A stretch of DNA of 45,191 nt from a bacterium. GTDB lineage: Bacteria; Patescibacteriota; Minisyncoccia; Phycocordibacterales; UBA2100. The notes under the pieces were generated by a model. The model made no database searches. It had not been told where the DNA came from and saw nothing but the letters and a program-made list of their open reading frames with translations. Below, piece by piece: positions 1-8,066 of the stretch. Both the position numbers and the translations under genes were made by a program. Positions within the stretch are counted from its first letter, which is position 1, and the number at the start of each line of letters is the position of its first letter. Where the stretch lies: contig JAUSJH010000007.1 in NCBI GenBank assembly GCA_030647655.1, positions 1 through 45,191 of the forward strand. Direction: 5' to 3'.

Positions 1-1
1 C

Positions 2-2674
2 GACAGCCTCGATTTGCGCGACGCCAATCTCTCGTACTTCATCGACGGTGGGGTAGGGGCCGCGCCCGCGGGCCTCGGTTGCACCATCCTTACGTGTCTC
101 AATAGCGCGACTTTGCAGATCCTCAACAAGAACGAAGGCACGGTAGACAACGACGTATACGTCCGCGCTGCGACAGGTGAGAACGCGGCGACGACGACCA
201 AGGAAGGCAATATCGATATAGAGACGGGCAATGCGTACGCTTCCGCCGCCGTCCTCAACATGGTCAACACCAATTTCATCAATTCGAAATACCTCGTCGC
301 TACGTTCGACAACTTCGGCGACATGCAGGGCGATATCGTTCTGCCGAGTGCAAGCTTCTTCAGTACATTCTTCAAGAATGGCAATACTCTGCCTGATCTC
401 AATTCGAGTTCGTATATCGTTTCGAATGACAACGATGAGACGTTCACGGGCACCACGACTGCACACGCGCTGACAGGCGGCAACGTCGCGACCACGACCA
501 CACCCGGCGACGGTCACGGAGAAGTAAGGACCGGCAAAGCGTACACCTCGTCGACGAGCTTCACCGCCGCCAACCAAACGCACGTCGGCGGCTCGTCGGT
601 ACTCTTCGTCTTTCACGTCTCCGGCGCGTGGAGCGGGCAGGTGAAAGGATTGCCCGAGGGAATGTCGTGGCGTCAGACGGAATACGGCATCGAGGTCTAC
701 TCCAATGGCGCAGTCGGCTCAACCAGAGGCCAGCAAGGCATCTACAATTCGGCCAACTTCATCGCGTCCTCGACCAACAAGGCGATAGTCAACACCGACG
801 TGAATGTCTGGGCCGAGACGGGCGAGAACCGCACACTGACCGAGAATGGCGTCGGATCGATCAAGACGGGTGACGCGTACGCGATTGCGAACGTCGTCAA
901 CATGGTCAACACCAACGTCGTCAACAGGAACTTCATGTTCGCCGTTTTCAACATCACGGGCGACTGGAGCGGAGACATTGATTTCGGTGGCCACAGCCCG
1001 AATCTTGCAGTGCAGGCATCTGCCACCGGAGCGAACCCCGCGGCGCCAGGTTCTCTGATTACGTACCGCTTCACGGTACGCAACAACGGCGATGTCGCAG
1101 CCGACAACGTCGTGCTTACCACGGCCTATGAGAGGCGTATGGTCTCATACACAGAGTGGAGTAGTGGATATAGCAAGACGGATACGGTCACGGGGACGAG
1201 CTTCGCGCTTGGATCTATCCCAGTAGGAGGCTTCCGCACAATCGAAGTAACGGCGCGCCTCGACGTCCGGTTGTCTGCAAATTCCTCGACCCAGATCCCA
1301 CTTGTTGCAAGCGTCACGAGTAGCCAGCACGATCAAGACGATAACGACAATACGACGACAATCGGCGTCCTTGTATCATCGGGCGCTCCACCACCCCCAC
1401 CCCCACCACCGCCCCCGCCTTCAGGCGGAGGAGGCGGAGGAGGTAGTAGCACCCCACCGCCGTCTGGAGGAGGCGGAGGTGGTACAGGGACAGGTACCGG
1501 CAGTGGCACCGGAACAGATAGCACAGGTACGGGCACCGGCACTGGCACCAACAACGGAAGCACCAATACAAATGGAGCGAACAACGCCAGTAGTACGGGT
1601 GCAGCAGCGGGTGCGGCGGCAGGATCTTCGAGCGGTGGTGGTGGCGGAGGCGGAGGCGGACCGGCAGCGGGGTGGATGCCTGTTTCCTCCAATGATTGGA
1701 CAGCGGCCCCCACGATACGAGTGACGAAGACCGCGAGCGTTTCCACGACAACCGCGCCCACAATAGTTGACTACAAGGTGGTTGTGGTAAACGACAAAAA
1801 TGCTGGGCCCGCATACAAAGGACTCCTCACCGATACTCTCTATGATCCCAAGGGCGCCATAATGTACAATCGCTCGTGGGATCTCGAGACGATAGTGCCG
1901 GGTGATCAAATTACCCTCACCTACAGCGTTGAGTACGGAACGAGCACTGTTCCCGGCATCTATAAGAACCTCGCACGCGTGACGGGAAAGAGCGGCAATC
2001 CGACGTCGGCTATCGCTCCTCCTATGGCTCCCGTCGAAGCGAGGCAGAATGTTGTATTGGTGTCGAGCGGCCTCGTCCTCGGGACCTCAACGTCGACGCC
2101 TAAATTTGCGACGTCGAACATCTCTTCTGCGCCGGCTTCCTGCACGCCGCTTCTCGCGAGCTATATGAAACAGGGGCCGTTGAACAACAAAACCGATGTC
2201 ATGAAGTTGCAGACATTTCTCAATTCACAGGGCGCGAAGCTTCCCACTACTGGGTTCTACGGGTCGCTGACGACAGCGGCCGTCAAGGCTTTCCAGCTCA
2301 AATATAAGAACGAAATTCTCACACCGCTTGGCCTTACGAGGCCAACGGGCAACGTGTACGGCTCGACACAGCGCACGATAAATCGTCTCAACTGCGGCCT
2401 CTCTGCGCCGGCCGCAGGTGCTCCAAGTGCGGTAGGAAGGCCCACTATCGGTATCAAGAGCGCAACGCCTGCATCCGCGGCCGCACCGGCACCGGCGCTC
2501 GCGGCCGCACCCACCGCTTCTCCTTCTCCTGTACCTTCCGTAAAGCCGCCAGTGAAAAAGCCAAAGCCGGCCGCTCCTAAAAAGCCAGTAGCTCCGCAGA
2601 GCACCAAAGTATTGAGCGCCGTGGGGAGCTGGTTCTCCAAGTTTACCGGACAAACTCCAGTGTCCGGACCATAG
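2..2674 (+). CDS. Large surface protein with tandem repeats, DUF11-like domains and C-terminal peptidoglycan-binding domain (5' partial)
   Basis: The frame is open to the window edge and the track start at 14 is only a TTG, so the true N-terminus lies upstream. Three related repeats of about 100 residues occupy roughly residues 30-340, each with a TGxAY segment, an NMVNTN-like segment and a GDWSGDI-like end. A DUF11-like beta domain follows (about 330-445), then a very long Pro/Gly/Thr/Ser linker (about 456-555), a second DUF11-like domain (about 566-660), a peptidoglycan-binding-like domain (about 709-797, motif TGFYGSLTTAAVKAFQ) and an Ala/Pro/Lys-rich tail. This suggests a long exported protein tethered to the cell wall. 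Its specific ligand is unknown. It heads a run with a small exported protein and a glycosyltransferase. Confidence 0.8.
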   Translation, partial: DSLDLRDANLSYFIDGGVGAAPAGLGCTILTCLNSATLQILNKNEGTVDNDVYVRAATGENAATTTKEGNIDIETGNAYASAAVLNMVNTNFINSKYLVATFDNFGDMQGDIVLPSASFFSTFFKNGNTLPDLNSSSYIVSNDNDETFTGTTTAHALTGGNVATTTTPGDGHGEVRTGKAYTSSTSFTAANQTHVGGSSVLFVFHVSGAWSGQVKGLPEGMSWRQTEYGIEVYSNGAVGSTRGQQGIYNSANFIASSTNKAIVNTDVNVWAETGENRTLTENGVGSIKTGDAYAIANVVNMVNTNVVNRNFMFAVFNITGDWSGDIDFGGHSPNLAVQASATGANPAAPGSLITYRFTVRNNGDVAADNVVLTTAYERRMVSYTEWSSGYSKTDTVTGTSFALGSIPVGGFRTIEVTARLDVRLSANSSTQIPLVASVTSSQHDQDDNDNTTTIGVLVSSGAPPPPPPPPPPPSGGGGGGGSSTPPPSGGGGGGTGTGTGSGTGTDSTGTGTGTGTNNGSTNTNGANNASSTGAAAGAAAGSSSGGGGGGGGGPAAGWMPVSSNDWTAAPTIRVTKTASVSTTTAPTIVDYKVVVVNDKNAGPAYKGLLTDTLYDPKGAIMYNRSWDLETIVPGDQITLTYSVEYGTSTVPGIYKNLARVTGKSGNPTSAIAPPMAPVEARQNVVLVSSGLVLGTSTSTPKFATSNISSAPASCTPLLASYMKQGPLNNKTDVMKLQTFLNSQGAKLPTTGFYGSLTTAAVKAFQLKYKNEILTPLGLTRPTGNVYGSTQRTINRLNCGLSAPAAGAPSAVGRPTIGIKSATPASAAAPAPALAAAPTASPSPVPSVKPPVKKPKPAAPKKPVAPQSTKVLSAVGSWFSKFTGQTPVSGP

Positions 2675-2694
2675 ATTTTGAGGCATCTAGTACT

Positions 2695-3129
2695 ATGAGA
2701 AATACACTCGTCATAAGTGTCGCACTTGCTGTATCTCTCCCGCTGTGTGCGTATGCAGAGGGCATCAACTCGATAACCATATCCTCGTCAGAGACCGGTG
2801 GAACTGTCTCGGGTGCGACTACGACGTCGGGCAGTGCAAGCGCATCGGCGCATGTACGCAACGTGATAGGGACGCAGGGCACTACCAGTACCATCGAAGT
2901 AAAAGTGAAGACCGAGCGCGACGGTGTCGTACGCATAGAATCGGTGAATAAGAATATTGAAGGGACCGGAGTGAAGGTAAAGCTCGCGACATCAACCGGT
3001 TCATCTGCGCAAGTTCCGGTATCGGGTTCGTCAACCGCAGTCAAGGAGGTGAGTGAGAAAAAATTCTTCACACTCGAGCCCTTCCTCTCTCTGTTCAGAA
3101 GTTTCTTCAGCTTCTTCCGGCTCTTTTAA
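2695..3129 (+). CDS. Small exported protein of unknown function
   Basis: 144 residues with a clear signal peptide (positively charged start, hydrophobic core, cleavage near CAYA-EG). The mature part is Ser/Thr/Gly-rich, probably beta-stranded, with a central VKVKTERDGVVRIES segment. It ends in an unusual Phe-rich stretch (FLSLFRSFFSFFRLF) that could anchor it in the membrane. It lies 20 bases after the surface protein and its stop directly abuts the glycosyltransferase start, so the three are probably co-transcribed. I do not recognise a family. Confidence 0.65.
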   Translation: MRNTLVISVALAVSLPLCAYAEGINSITISSSETGGTVSGATTTSGSASASAHVRNVIGTQGTTSTIEVKVKTERDGVVRIESVNKNIEGTGVKVKLATSTGSSAQVPVSGSSTAVKEVSEKKFFTLEPFLSLFRSFFSFFRLF

Positions 3130-4395
3130 ATGAGCCCTATGGCATCTCTTGTATCCGCAAAACCGGCAAAGAAAGGGGTGAATCTCAAGAATTTTGTTCT
3201 TCCGACGCGTTACCCACGAGCGTCTTTTGATTTTGAAACAGCGCACGTGGTCGCAATAATCCCTACGTACAAACCGGAGGAGCTCACGGTGAAGCTTGTC
3301 GCAGACCTCACAAAGTGGAATCCGCACATACGTGTCATCGTCGTTGATGATTGCACTCCGCAGAGCGCAGAAAGTACGCGCATATTCGGGGAAATTTCCT
3401 CTATTTCGGAGCGGGTCACACTGCTCCGCACTCCCGTCAATAAGTTGAAAGCAGGGGCCCTGAACCACGCTCTGGAGCATATATGGGAGAGGAAAGACGA
3501 ATACGTGCCGGATGTCATTTTGAGTTTGGACGACGATATCGTTATTGCGCCTTCGACCATCCGGAATCTTGTAACCGAGCTCATGAGCTACCCGCATTTG
3601 GGGGCTGTATGTTCGCAGTGCGGCGTTCTCAACAAGAATAAGAATTTCCTGACACGTTTACAGGGGCTCGAGTACCTCGGCTTCAACGCGACCCGATTGG
3701 CGGATGAAGGCTTTTATTGGGGGCCCTTGGTCATGCATGGCATGTTGACCGCCTTCCGCGTTTCGGCTCTCCGTGAAGTGGGGAAGTTTGCCGAAGGACA
3801 TCTTATCGAGGATTACGAAATGACTTCGCGTCTCAAGACACACAGGTGGGGCGTGAAATTGGCAGTCGGCTCTCCTGCGCGGACAGTAGTACCAGAGAGC
3901 TTCTCCCGATTGTGGCGGCAGAGAGCGCGCTGGTCGTACGGCGGGATTACCGTCATTACAAAGGTCAAGTACTTCTCCGCGGTGCTTCAGGATTTGATAG
4001 GACATGGCGTTTTCTTTGCCACCGTTCTGACGATAACCCTCCTGCTCGTGTTCAAAGGCAGTGACCGCATACCGACACAAATCGCATATTGGGTGATTAT
4101 GATGTCTTTGCTACAGCTCGCCCTCTGGTACGGTTTCCAGCTGTGGCTCATGAGGCTCTACAAGGAAAAGGATAGGTATGATTGGCTCATACGCATCAGT
4201 ATCGTCCCCGAATTCGTATACACAAATGTGCTAACCGTAATACTCATGGGCTCGTATCTCTTCCTACTTTTCAATATCCTGACGCACGCGGTTACCAAGC
4301 AAAGCAGAATGCTTGTGCGGCGTCTCGCCGCTTTAGGCGCGGCGCTGTTTTCCGCGTGCGGCTACACGAAGACGTGGGGGACACGGATGAATTAA
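3130..4395 (+). CDS. Membrane-bound processive glycosyltransferase, family GT2
   Basis: 421 residues. The GT-A domain starts at about residue 38 (VVAIIPTYKP), with VVDDCTP, the metal-binding LSLDDDI, an IEDYEMTSR acceptor motif and a QRARW (QxxRW) motif. At least three membrane segments follow (about 285-395). This is the arrangement of cellulose synthase/NodC/PgaC-type enzymes that polymerise and export beta-linked sugars. Sugar specificity cannot be read from the sequence. A second in-frame ATG at 3139 is an alternative start. Context with exported wall-binding proteins points to envelope polysaccharide synthesis. Confidence 0.88.
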   Translation: MSPMASLVSAKPAKKGVNLKNFVLPTRYPRASFDFETAHVVAIIPTYKPEELTVKLVADLTKWNPHIRVIVVDDCTPQSAESTRIFGEISSISERVTLLRTPVNKLKAGALNHALEHIWERKDEYVPDVILSLDDDIVIAPSTIRNLVTELMSYPHLGAVCSQCGVLNKNKNFLTRLQGLEYLGFNATRLADEGFYWGPLVMHGMLTAFRVSALREVGKFAEGHLIEDYEMTSRLKTHRWGVKLAVGSPARTVVPESFSRLWRQRARWSYGGITVITKVKYFSAVLQDLIGHGVFFATVLTITLLLVFKGSDRIPTQIAYWVIMMSLLQLALWYGFQLWLMRLYKEKDRYDWLIRISIVPEFVYTNVLTVILMGSYLFLLFNILTHAVTKQSRMLVRRLAALGAALFSACGYTKTWGTRMN

Positions 4396-4399
4396 AAGT

Positions 4400-4618
4400 A
4401 TGTTGAATTTTAACGGCGGCACGGGAATATCAGGAACGTCACTCACTCCGCTTGGCATGTACGCGGGCTACCTTCTCATGCATTCCGGTAATTTCTGGAT
4501 CGCGGTGTGCTTCCTTGCGCTCACTGGCGCCTATCTTCTCATCGTTATTACGACACTCTGCCGCTACGTAATCAACTACCATCGCAACAAATACATATTG
4601 CAGTACGAAAGTACATGA
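4400..4618 (+). CDS. Small two-helix membrane protein
   Basis: 72 residues with a Gly/Thr-rich N-terminus, two hydrophobic segments (about 19-37 and 37-57) and a basic C-terminal tail. It starts 4 bases after the GT2 stop, so it is probably co-translated with it. It may be a small partner of the synthase or an envelope protein. No family is recognised. Confidence 0.6.
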   Translation: MLNFNGGTGISGTSLTPLGMYAGYLLMHSGNFWIAVCFLALTGAYLLIVITTLCRYVINYHRNKYILQYEST

Positions 4619-4645
4619 TCCGCGATATATGGTGGAACGCCTGCA

Positions 4646-4674
4646 TTGTGCCTGCAGACGGGTAATGCTAGGAT
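4646..4674 (+). promoter_or_regulatory. Promoter of hicBA-1 (leaderless)
   Basis: TTGTGC (4646-4651), 17-base spacer, extended -10 TGC-TAGGAT (hexamer 4669-4674). Six bases separate the -10 from the hicB ATG at 4681, so transcription should start at or next to the ATG. Confidence 0.55.
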
Positions 4675-4680
4675 ACATGC

Positions 4681-4902
4681 ATGGCAAAGCATGAATATAC
4701 AGCGGTGTTTAAGAAGCGGGGAAAGTGGATTGCTGCGTGGATCGAGGAGATCCCCGGCGTAAATACGCAAGGCCGCACCATGAAGGAAGCGCGTGAGAAT
4801 CTGCGCGAAGCACTTGCTTTGATAATTGAAGAAAATCGGAGACTTTCCGCAGATAAATACTATGATGCACATCGTGAACGTCTCACGATCGTTGCCGCAT
4901 AA
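4681..4902 (+). CDS. hicB: HicB-family antitoxin
   Basis: 73 residues with the compact HicB-like fold signature: YTAVFKKRGKWIAAWIEEIPGVNTQG followed by an amphipathic helix (EARENLREALALIIEENR). It lacks a long DNA-binding tail. The HicA gene begins immediately after its stop codon. Such antitoxins bind and inactivate the partner mRNA interferase and often repress the operon. A leaderless-type promoter lies directly upstream. Confidence 0.85.
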   Translation: MAKHEYTAVFKKRGKWIAAWIEEIPGVNTQGRTMKEARENLREALALIIEENRRLSADKYYDAHRERLTIVAA

Positions 4903-5100
4903 ATGAAGCGGACGAAACTGATCAAGTACCTTGAGGGGCATGGATGCCGCTTCTTCCGCGAGGGGAGCAGGCATTCTCTGTATCGGAATCCTGAAAACGA
5001 GCACACGACGAGCGTACCGCGACATTCAGAGATCGTAGACATTCTGGCAGACAAAATTTGCAAGGATTTGGGGATCCCACGCATTCGCAGTGGTAAGTAA
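4903..5100 (+). CDS. hicA: HicA-family mRNA interferase toxin
   Basis: 65 residues, a small dsRBD-like HicA toxin. It shows the LIKYLEGHGCRFFREGSRHSLY core with the catalytic His (His24 in GSRH) and the conserved TSVPRHSEI segment. It directly follows hicB with no intergenic base. In known families HicA cleaves mRNA and is neutralised by HicB. Confidence 0.88.
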   Translation: MKRTKLIKYLEGHGCRFFREGSRHSLYRNPENEHTTSVPRHSEIVDILADKICKDLGIPRIRSGK

Positions 5101-5127
5101 TAAACGCCAACAAAGTCTTCGCGTGCC

Positions 5128-5143
5128 CGCAGTCAGGACTGCG
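5128..5143 (+). repeat. Perfect palindromic element, intergenic
   Basis: Arms CGCAGTC/GACTGCG around a 2-base centre. It lies in the 173-base gap after hicA, 13 bases from a second palindrome. The rest of the gap shows only the promoter of the next gene. Confidence 0.6.
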
Positions 5144-5156
5144 AGTGGCAGTAACC

Positions 5157-5173
5157 CGCAGGTTTAACCTGCG
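5157..5173 (+). repeat. Perfect palindromic element, intergenic
   Basis: CGCAGGT-TTA-ACCTGCG: 7-bp arms (8 if a single central base is counted) with a 3-base centre, the geometry seen in many ORF-embedded elements of this window. It could also act as a weak hairpin behind hicA, but no T-tract follows. Confidence 0.6.
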
Positions 5174-5265
5174 ACGATAATGAACCTACAGCAGTATCTT
5201 ATGCACATCCTTACCCACAGCAAATCCACTGTTTTGCGGAGTTGACTACGGGCGGACGGGAGGCA

Positions 5266-5294
5266 TGGACTAATTGGCGTACATATGGTATAAC
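5266..5294 (+). promoter_or_regulatory. Promoter of the GtrB-like GT2 gene
   Basis: TGGACT, 17-base spacer, TATAAC (5289-5294). The ATG at 5304 is nine bases downstream, consistent with a leaderless or near-leaderless message. The TTG at 5274 used by the ORF track would lie upstream of the transcript start. Confidence 0.5.
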
Positions 5295-5303
5295 GCAGCC
5301 GAT

Positions 5304-6260
5304 ATGGGAACCCAAAAATCTATAGTCCCAGAGCTCAGCGTCGTCATCCCTGTATATAATGAGCAGGGCAACCTCTCTGTGCTCGATAAAGAGCTAAAAA
5401 CGGCCCTACAGGGCCTCAGGCGCTCCTACGAGATACTCTATGTGAACGACGGCTCGACCGACGATTCGCTGGGCGAATTGAAGGCCCTTTCCGGTATCAC
5501 CATTATCGAGCTCAATCGCAATTACGGGCAAGCTACCGCCCTCGACGCTGGCTTTAAGGCCGCAGAAGGTGACATAGTCATCTCGCTCGATGCCGACGGG
5601 CAGAACGATCCGGCCGATATTTCCGCGCTTCTCAAGAAGTTGGAAGGCGAGAAGTTAGATGTCGTCGCCGGCTGGCGCAAGAAGCGCAACGACAACGGCA
5701 ACATCCGTGTGATAACCATCGCGGCGCGTCTTTTGCGCCGACTCTTCATCGGCGACATCGTCCATGATTCGGGCTGCACACTGCGCGTCTACAGGCGTGA
5801 GGCGGTGAAGAGCCTCGACATCGGCGGGGAAATGCATCGCTTCATCTTGGCGCTTCTCAAATGGAAAGGTTTCAAGATAGGGGAAATGGTTGTGAACCAC
5901 CGGCCGCGCACCATTGGGGTTTCCAAGTATGGTTCGAGCAAGGCTCTGCGCGGGACCATCGATCTCATATACATTTGGTTCATTCACAAGTATTCGCAGC
6001 GCCCGCTGCACCTTTTCGGCTACATGAGCGTGGCAGCGCTCGCGCTCGGCACCATTGCAGGGCTTTGGGCAGTCTATGGCAAACTCTTTATGGGCCTCTC
6101 CCTGAACCGCAACGGATGGTTCTTCCTCACGTTCTTCTTTCTGCTCGCGGGCGTTATCTTCTTTAGTTTTGGTATTGTGATAGACCTTCTCATGCAAATT
6201 CGTTTTAGTACGTCCAAGAACGAGCAACGTTACTACGTGCGCGAAGTCATCAATACGTAG
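5304..6260 (+). CDS. GT2 glycosyltransferase of the DPM1/GtrB type (polyprenyl-phosphate sugar transferase)
   Basis: 318 residues from the ATG at 5304, chosen because a -10 box lies just upstream and family homology starts at ELSVVIPVYNEQGN. GT-A motifs are YVNDGSTDDS, NYGQATALDAGF and ISLDADGQNDP. Two membrane helices at about 230-260 and 270-300 are typical of GtrB/ArnC-like enzymes. These attach a sugar to undecaprenyl phosphate as donor for GT39/GT-C enzymes, and two such candidates lie further along the window. Confidence 0.87.
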   Translation: MGTQKSIVPELSVVIPVYNEQGNLSVLDKELKTALQGLRRSYEILYVNDGSTDDSLGELKALSGITIIELNRNYGQATALDAGFKAAEGDIVISLDADGQNDPADISALLKKLEGEKLDVVAGWRKKRNDNGNIRVITIAARLLRRLFIGDIVHDSGCTLRVYRREAVKSLDIGGEMHRFILALLKWKGFKIGEMVVNHRPRTIGVSKYGSSKALRGTIDLIYIWFIHKYSQRPLHLFGYMSVAALALGTIAGLWAVYGKLFMGLSLNRNGWFFLTFFFLLAGVIFFSFGIVIDLLMQIRFSTSKNEQRYYVREVINT

Positions 6261-6293
6261 TGAATTTGAGGCAAATACGCATCAAATTCACTA
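6258..6293. repeat. 12-bp inverted repeat over the GT2 stop codon and upstream of the ParDE promoter
   Basis: Arms TAGTGAATTTGA and TCAAATTCACTA, 12-base loop. The left arm contains the GT2 stop codon. A third similar half-site (GAGTGAATTA) lies at 6309 inside the ParDE promoter spacer. It may be a terminator hairpin, or an operator for the downstream antitoxin. Confidence 0.6.
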
Positions 6294-6297
6294 ACTA

Positions 6298-6327
6298 TTG
6301 CCATTTTTGAGTGAATTACAGTATAAT
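6298..6327 (+). promoter_or_regulatory. Promoter of the ParDE-like operon (leaderless)
   Basis: TTGCCA (6298-6303), 18-base spacer, consensus TATAAT (6322-6327). The ATG at 6335 is seven bases further, at the expected transcription start. Confidence 0.65.
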
Positions 6328-6334
6328 AGCTAGT

Positions 6335-6562
6335 ATGACAAAGGCACTGAAAGAAATACTTGAGCGTGTAGGCAGATGGCCAGAAAAGGTTCAGGCGGAA
6401 GCTGTGCAAACACTTCTGACCATAGAGGAGCGCGGCACAGGCATCTATCACGTGAGCGATGGGGAATGGGCGGATATGCAGGAGGGAATTACCCAGGCTG
6501 ATCAGGGAAAATTTGTTTCTGACAAGGTGGTAGCAAAGGCCAATACCCGTCTGGGATTATGA
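6335..6562 (+). CDS. Putative antitoxin of a ParDE/RelBE-type module
   Basis: 75 residues from ATG 6335. The track GTG at 6311 lies before the -10 box and would not be transcribed. The protein is predicted helical at its N-terminus (LKEILERVGRWPEKVQAEAVQTLLTIEE). Its C-terminus fits an addiction-module antitoxin that wraps a toxin. The stop overlaps the toxin start (ATGA). The family is inferred mainly from position. Confidence 0.65.
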   Translation: MTKALKEILERVGRWPEKVQAEAVQTLLTIEERGTGIYHVSDGEWADMQEGITQADQGKFVSDKVVAKANTRLGL

Positions 6563-6843
6563 GGGTACGGTACACCCCGCGGGCCTTTGCTGAGCGCGAG
6601 GCGATATTCGATTACCTCAACAATAAAAGTCCGCAAGCTGCTTGCGGCATCGTTGGCCTGATCGCCCGCCGCATTGCAGAGCTGGCCGATGAGCCTCGCG
6701 CGGGGCACAAGACAGACCGGAAAGATATCTACACCCTCTGGATCTCGCCGCGACCGTATCGGGTGTTTTACCGTATTGACGGAGATGAGGTAGCGATAGT
6801 CCACATTCGTCACACATCGCGAAGACCTTGGAAGAGCGAATAA
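6559..6843 (+). CDS. RelE/ParE-family toxin
   Basis: 94 residues with the ParE-like layout: N-terminal helices (AEREAIFDYLNN), a central GHKTDRKDIYTLWI strand, YRVFYRIDGDEVAIVHIRHTSRRPW and a C-terminal Arg-rich tail. It is coupled by an ATGA overlap to the antitoxin. ParE toxins inhibit gyrase and RelE toxins cleave mRNA; the sequence does not decide between them. A 17-bp palindrome (6631-6647) is embedded in the coding sequence. Confidence 0.8.
   Translation: MRVRYTPRAFAEREAIFDYLNNKSPQAACGIVGLIARRIAELADEPRAGHKTDRKDIYTLWISPRPYRVFYRIDGDEVAIVHIRHTSRRPWKSE
6631..6647 (+). repeat. ORF-embedded palindrome in the ParE-like gene
   Basis: CCGCAAG-CTG-CTTGCGG, perfect 7-bp arms with a 3-base centre. 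It encodes the SPQAACG stretch. Confidence 0.6.
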
Positions 6844-6860
6844 CGGAGAAAATCGGCCTA

Positions 6861-6889
6861 TAGACTTGTGGGAGTTTTTATGATTTAAT
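6861..6889 (+). promoter_or_regulatory. Promoter of the polysaccharide gene cluster
   Basis: TAGACT, 17-base spacer, extended -10 TGA-TTTAAT (6881-6889). The predicted leader of about 55 bases before the ATG at 6951 contains repeated CCTAGAACC units, so this unit is leadered, unlike most here. Confidence 0.4.
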
Positions 6890-6915
6890 GCGACCGCATC
6901 AAGCATTGGGCCCTA

Positions 6916-6947
6916 AACCTAGAACCTAATACCTCGAACCTAGAACC
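6916..6947 (+). repeat. Short direct repeats CCTAGAACC in the leader of the GT4 gene
   Basis: Variants of AACCTAGAACCT occur in tandem (CCTAGAACCT, TACCTCGAACC, CCTAGAACCT). They sit just before the start codon. Function unknown; possibly a binding or recombination site. Confidence 0.4.
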
Positions 6948-6950
6948 TGT

Positions 6951-8066
6951 ATGCAAAGAGTCCTCGTTCTGAATTACGAATTCCCGCCGCTTGGCGGGGG
7001 AGCTTCTCCCGTGAGCTATGAATTGGCGAAACGATTGTCGGAGACCAATGAATACGACATAGATGTCGTAACGATGGGGTACAAGGATCTGCCCGCGTAC
7101 GAGGAAGTAAATCCGAATTTCCGAATCCATCGGGTGAAGTGTTTGCGGAGCAAAAAAGAGATTTGTCATCCGTGGGAGCAGCTGACGTATTTGGTTTCAG
7201 GATACCTGAAATGCCGCGCCCTCCTCGCGTCGCGCGCGGCTGATGTCATTCATTGCCATTTTATTATTCCCACAGGAGTTCTTGCCCTCGTTCTCAAAAA
7301 ACAATTTGGCGTTCCGTATGTCATCACGAGTCACGGCTCTGATGTGCCCGGATTCAATACCGACAGATTCAAACTCTTGCACAAATTCACCGGTCCGCTT
7401 CTGCGGAAGATTGGTCGCGAGGCAAAGACGATAATTTCCCCTTCGAATTATCTAAAAAATCTTATTCTTGCCAATATTTCGCCCGCTCTTGCTGAAAAGA
7501 CAGTTGTGATCCCCAACGGCATAGATACGAAAAAGTTTAAGCCACAGCCCAAAAATAACTATATCTTCTCAAGCGGCCGCTTGCTGCGCCGCAAAGGGTT
7601 TCAGTATCTTATTGAGGCAGTTTCGGGTGAGAATATTGGATGGGAAGTGCATATTGCGGGGGATGGGCCGATGAGGGGGGGGCTAGAGCGGCTCGCCGAG
7701 AAATCAAAGACAAGAATCGTATTTCATGGGTGGCTCGACAATAATAGTAAAGAATACAAGGACTTGCTCGAACAAGCAGCTGTTTTTGTACTCGCATCAG
7801 AAAAAGAGAACGCCAGTAATTCGCTTCTTGAAGCCATGAGTGCAGGCTGCGCAGTAATTACGACTAATACCGGAGGATGTGCAGAGACTGTGGGGGAGGC
7901 AGGGCTTCTTGTGAATCCGAAGGATACGCTTGATTTGCAAAGAGCAATAAAGAGTCTTGTTGATGGTGGTGCGAATATAAATACGTTTCAACAGTCGGCC
8001 GTCCGTCGAGTAGAGTCGAAGTATCTTTGGAATACAGTCGCAAAAGAATACGCCAACGTTTTATGA
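6951..8066 (+). CDS. GT4-family glycosyltransferase
   Basis: 371 residues, GT-B fold. N-terminal YEFPPLGGGASPVSYELAKRL is the glycine-rich nucleotide-binding loop. The C-terminal half shows IPNGIDTKKF, SSGRLLRRKGF, VHIAGDGP and the donor-site ENASNSLLEAMSAG (EX7E). It transfers a sugar from an activated donor to a lipid-linked or peripheral acceptor at the membrane. It opens a same-strand cluster with another GT4, an acyltransferase, a GT2 and a flippase. It overlaps the next gene by ATGA. Confidence 0.9.
   Translation: MQRVLVLNYEFPPLGGGASPVSYELAKRLSETNEYDIDVVTMGYKDLPAYEEVNPNFRIHRVKCLRSKKEICHPWEQLTYLVSGYLKCRALLASRAADVIHCHFIIPTGVLALVLKKQFGVPYVITSHGSDVPGFNTDRFKLLHKFTGPLLRKIGREAKTIISPSNYLKNLILANISPALAEKTVVIPNGIDTKKFKPQPKNNYIFSSGRLLRRKGFQYLIEAVSGENIGWEVHIAGDGPMRGGLERLAEKSKTRIVFHGWLDNNSKEYKDLLEQAAVFVLASEKENASNSLLEAMSAGCAVITTNTGGCAETVGEAGLLVNPKDTLDLQRAIKSLVDGGANINTFQQSAVRRVESKYLWNTVAKEYANVL
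7570..7583 (+). repeat. 14-bp perfect palindrome in the GT4 gene
   Basis: CAAGCGGCCGCTTG, even palindrome encoding SSGRLL. It may be chance, but it matches the other embedded palindromes in perfection. Confidence 0.4.

Noticed and set aside
1302-1909. Several long frames on both strands (140-166 aa) over the Pro/Gly linker
   Set aside because: They are shadows of the GC-rich repetitive linker of the surface protein; no start context, and low-complexity Arg/Ala translations.
5128-5173. Palindromes after hicA as a DNA uptake sequence
   Set aside because: The embedded palindromes of this window do not share one core sequence, as uptake sequences would.
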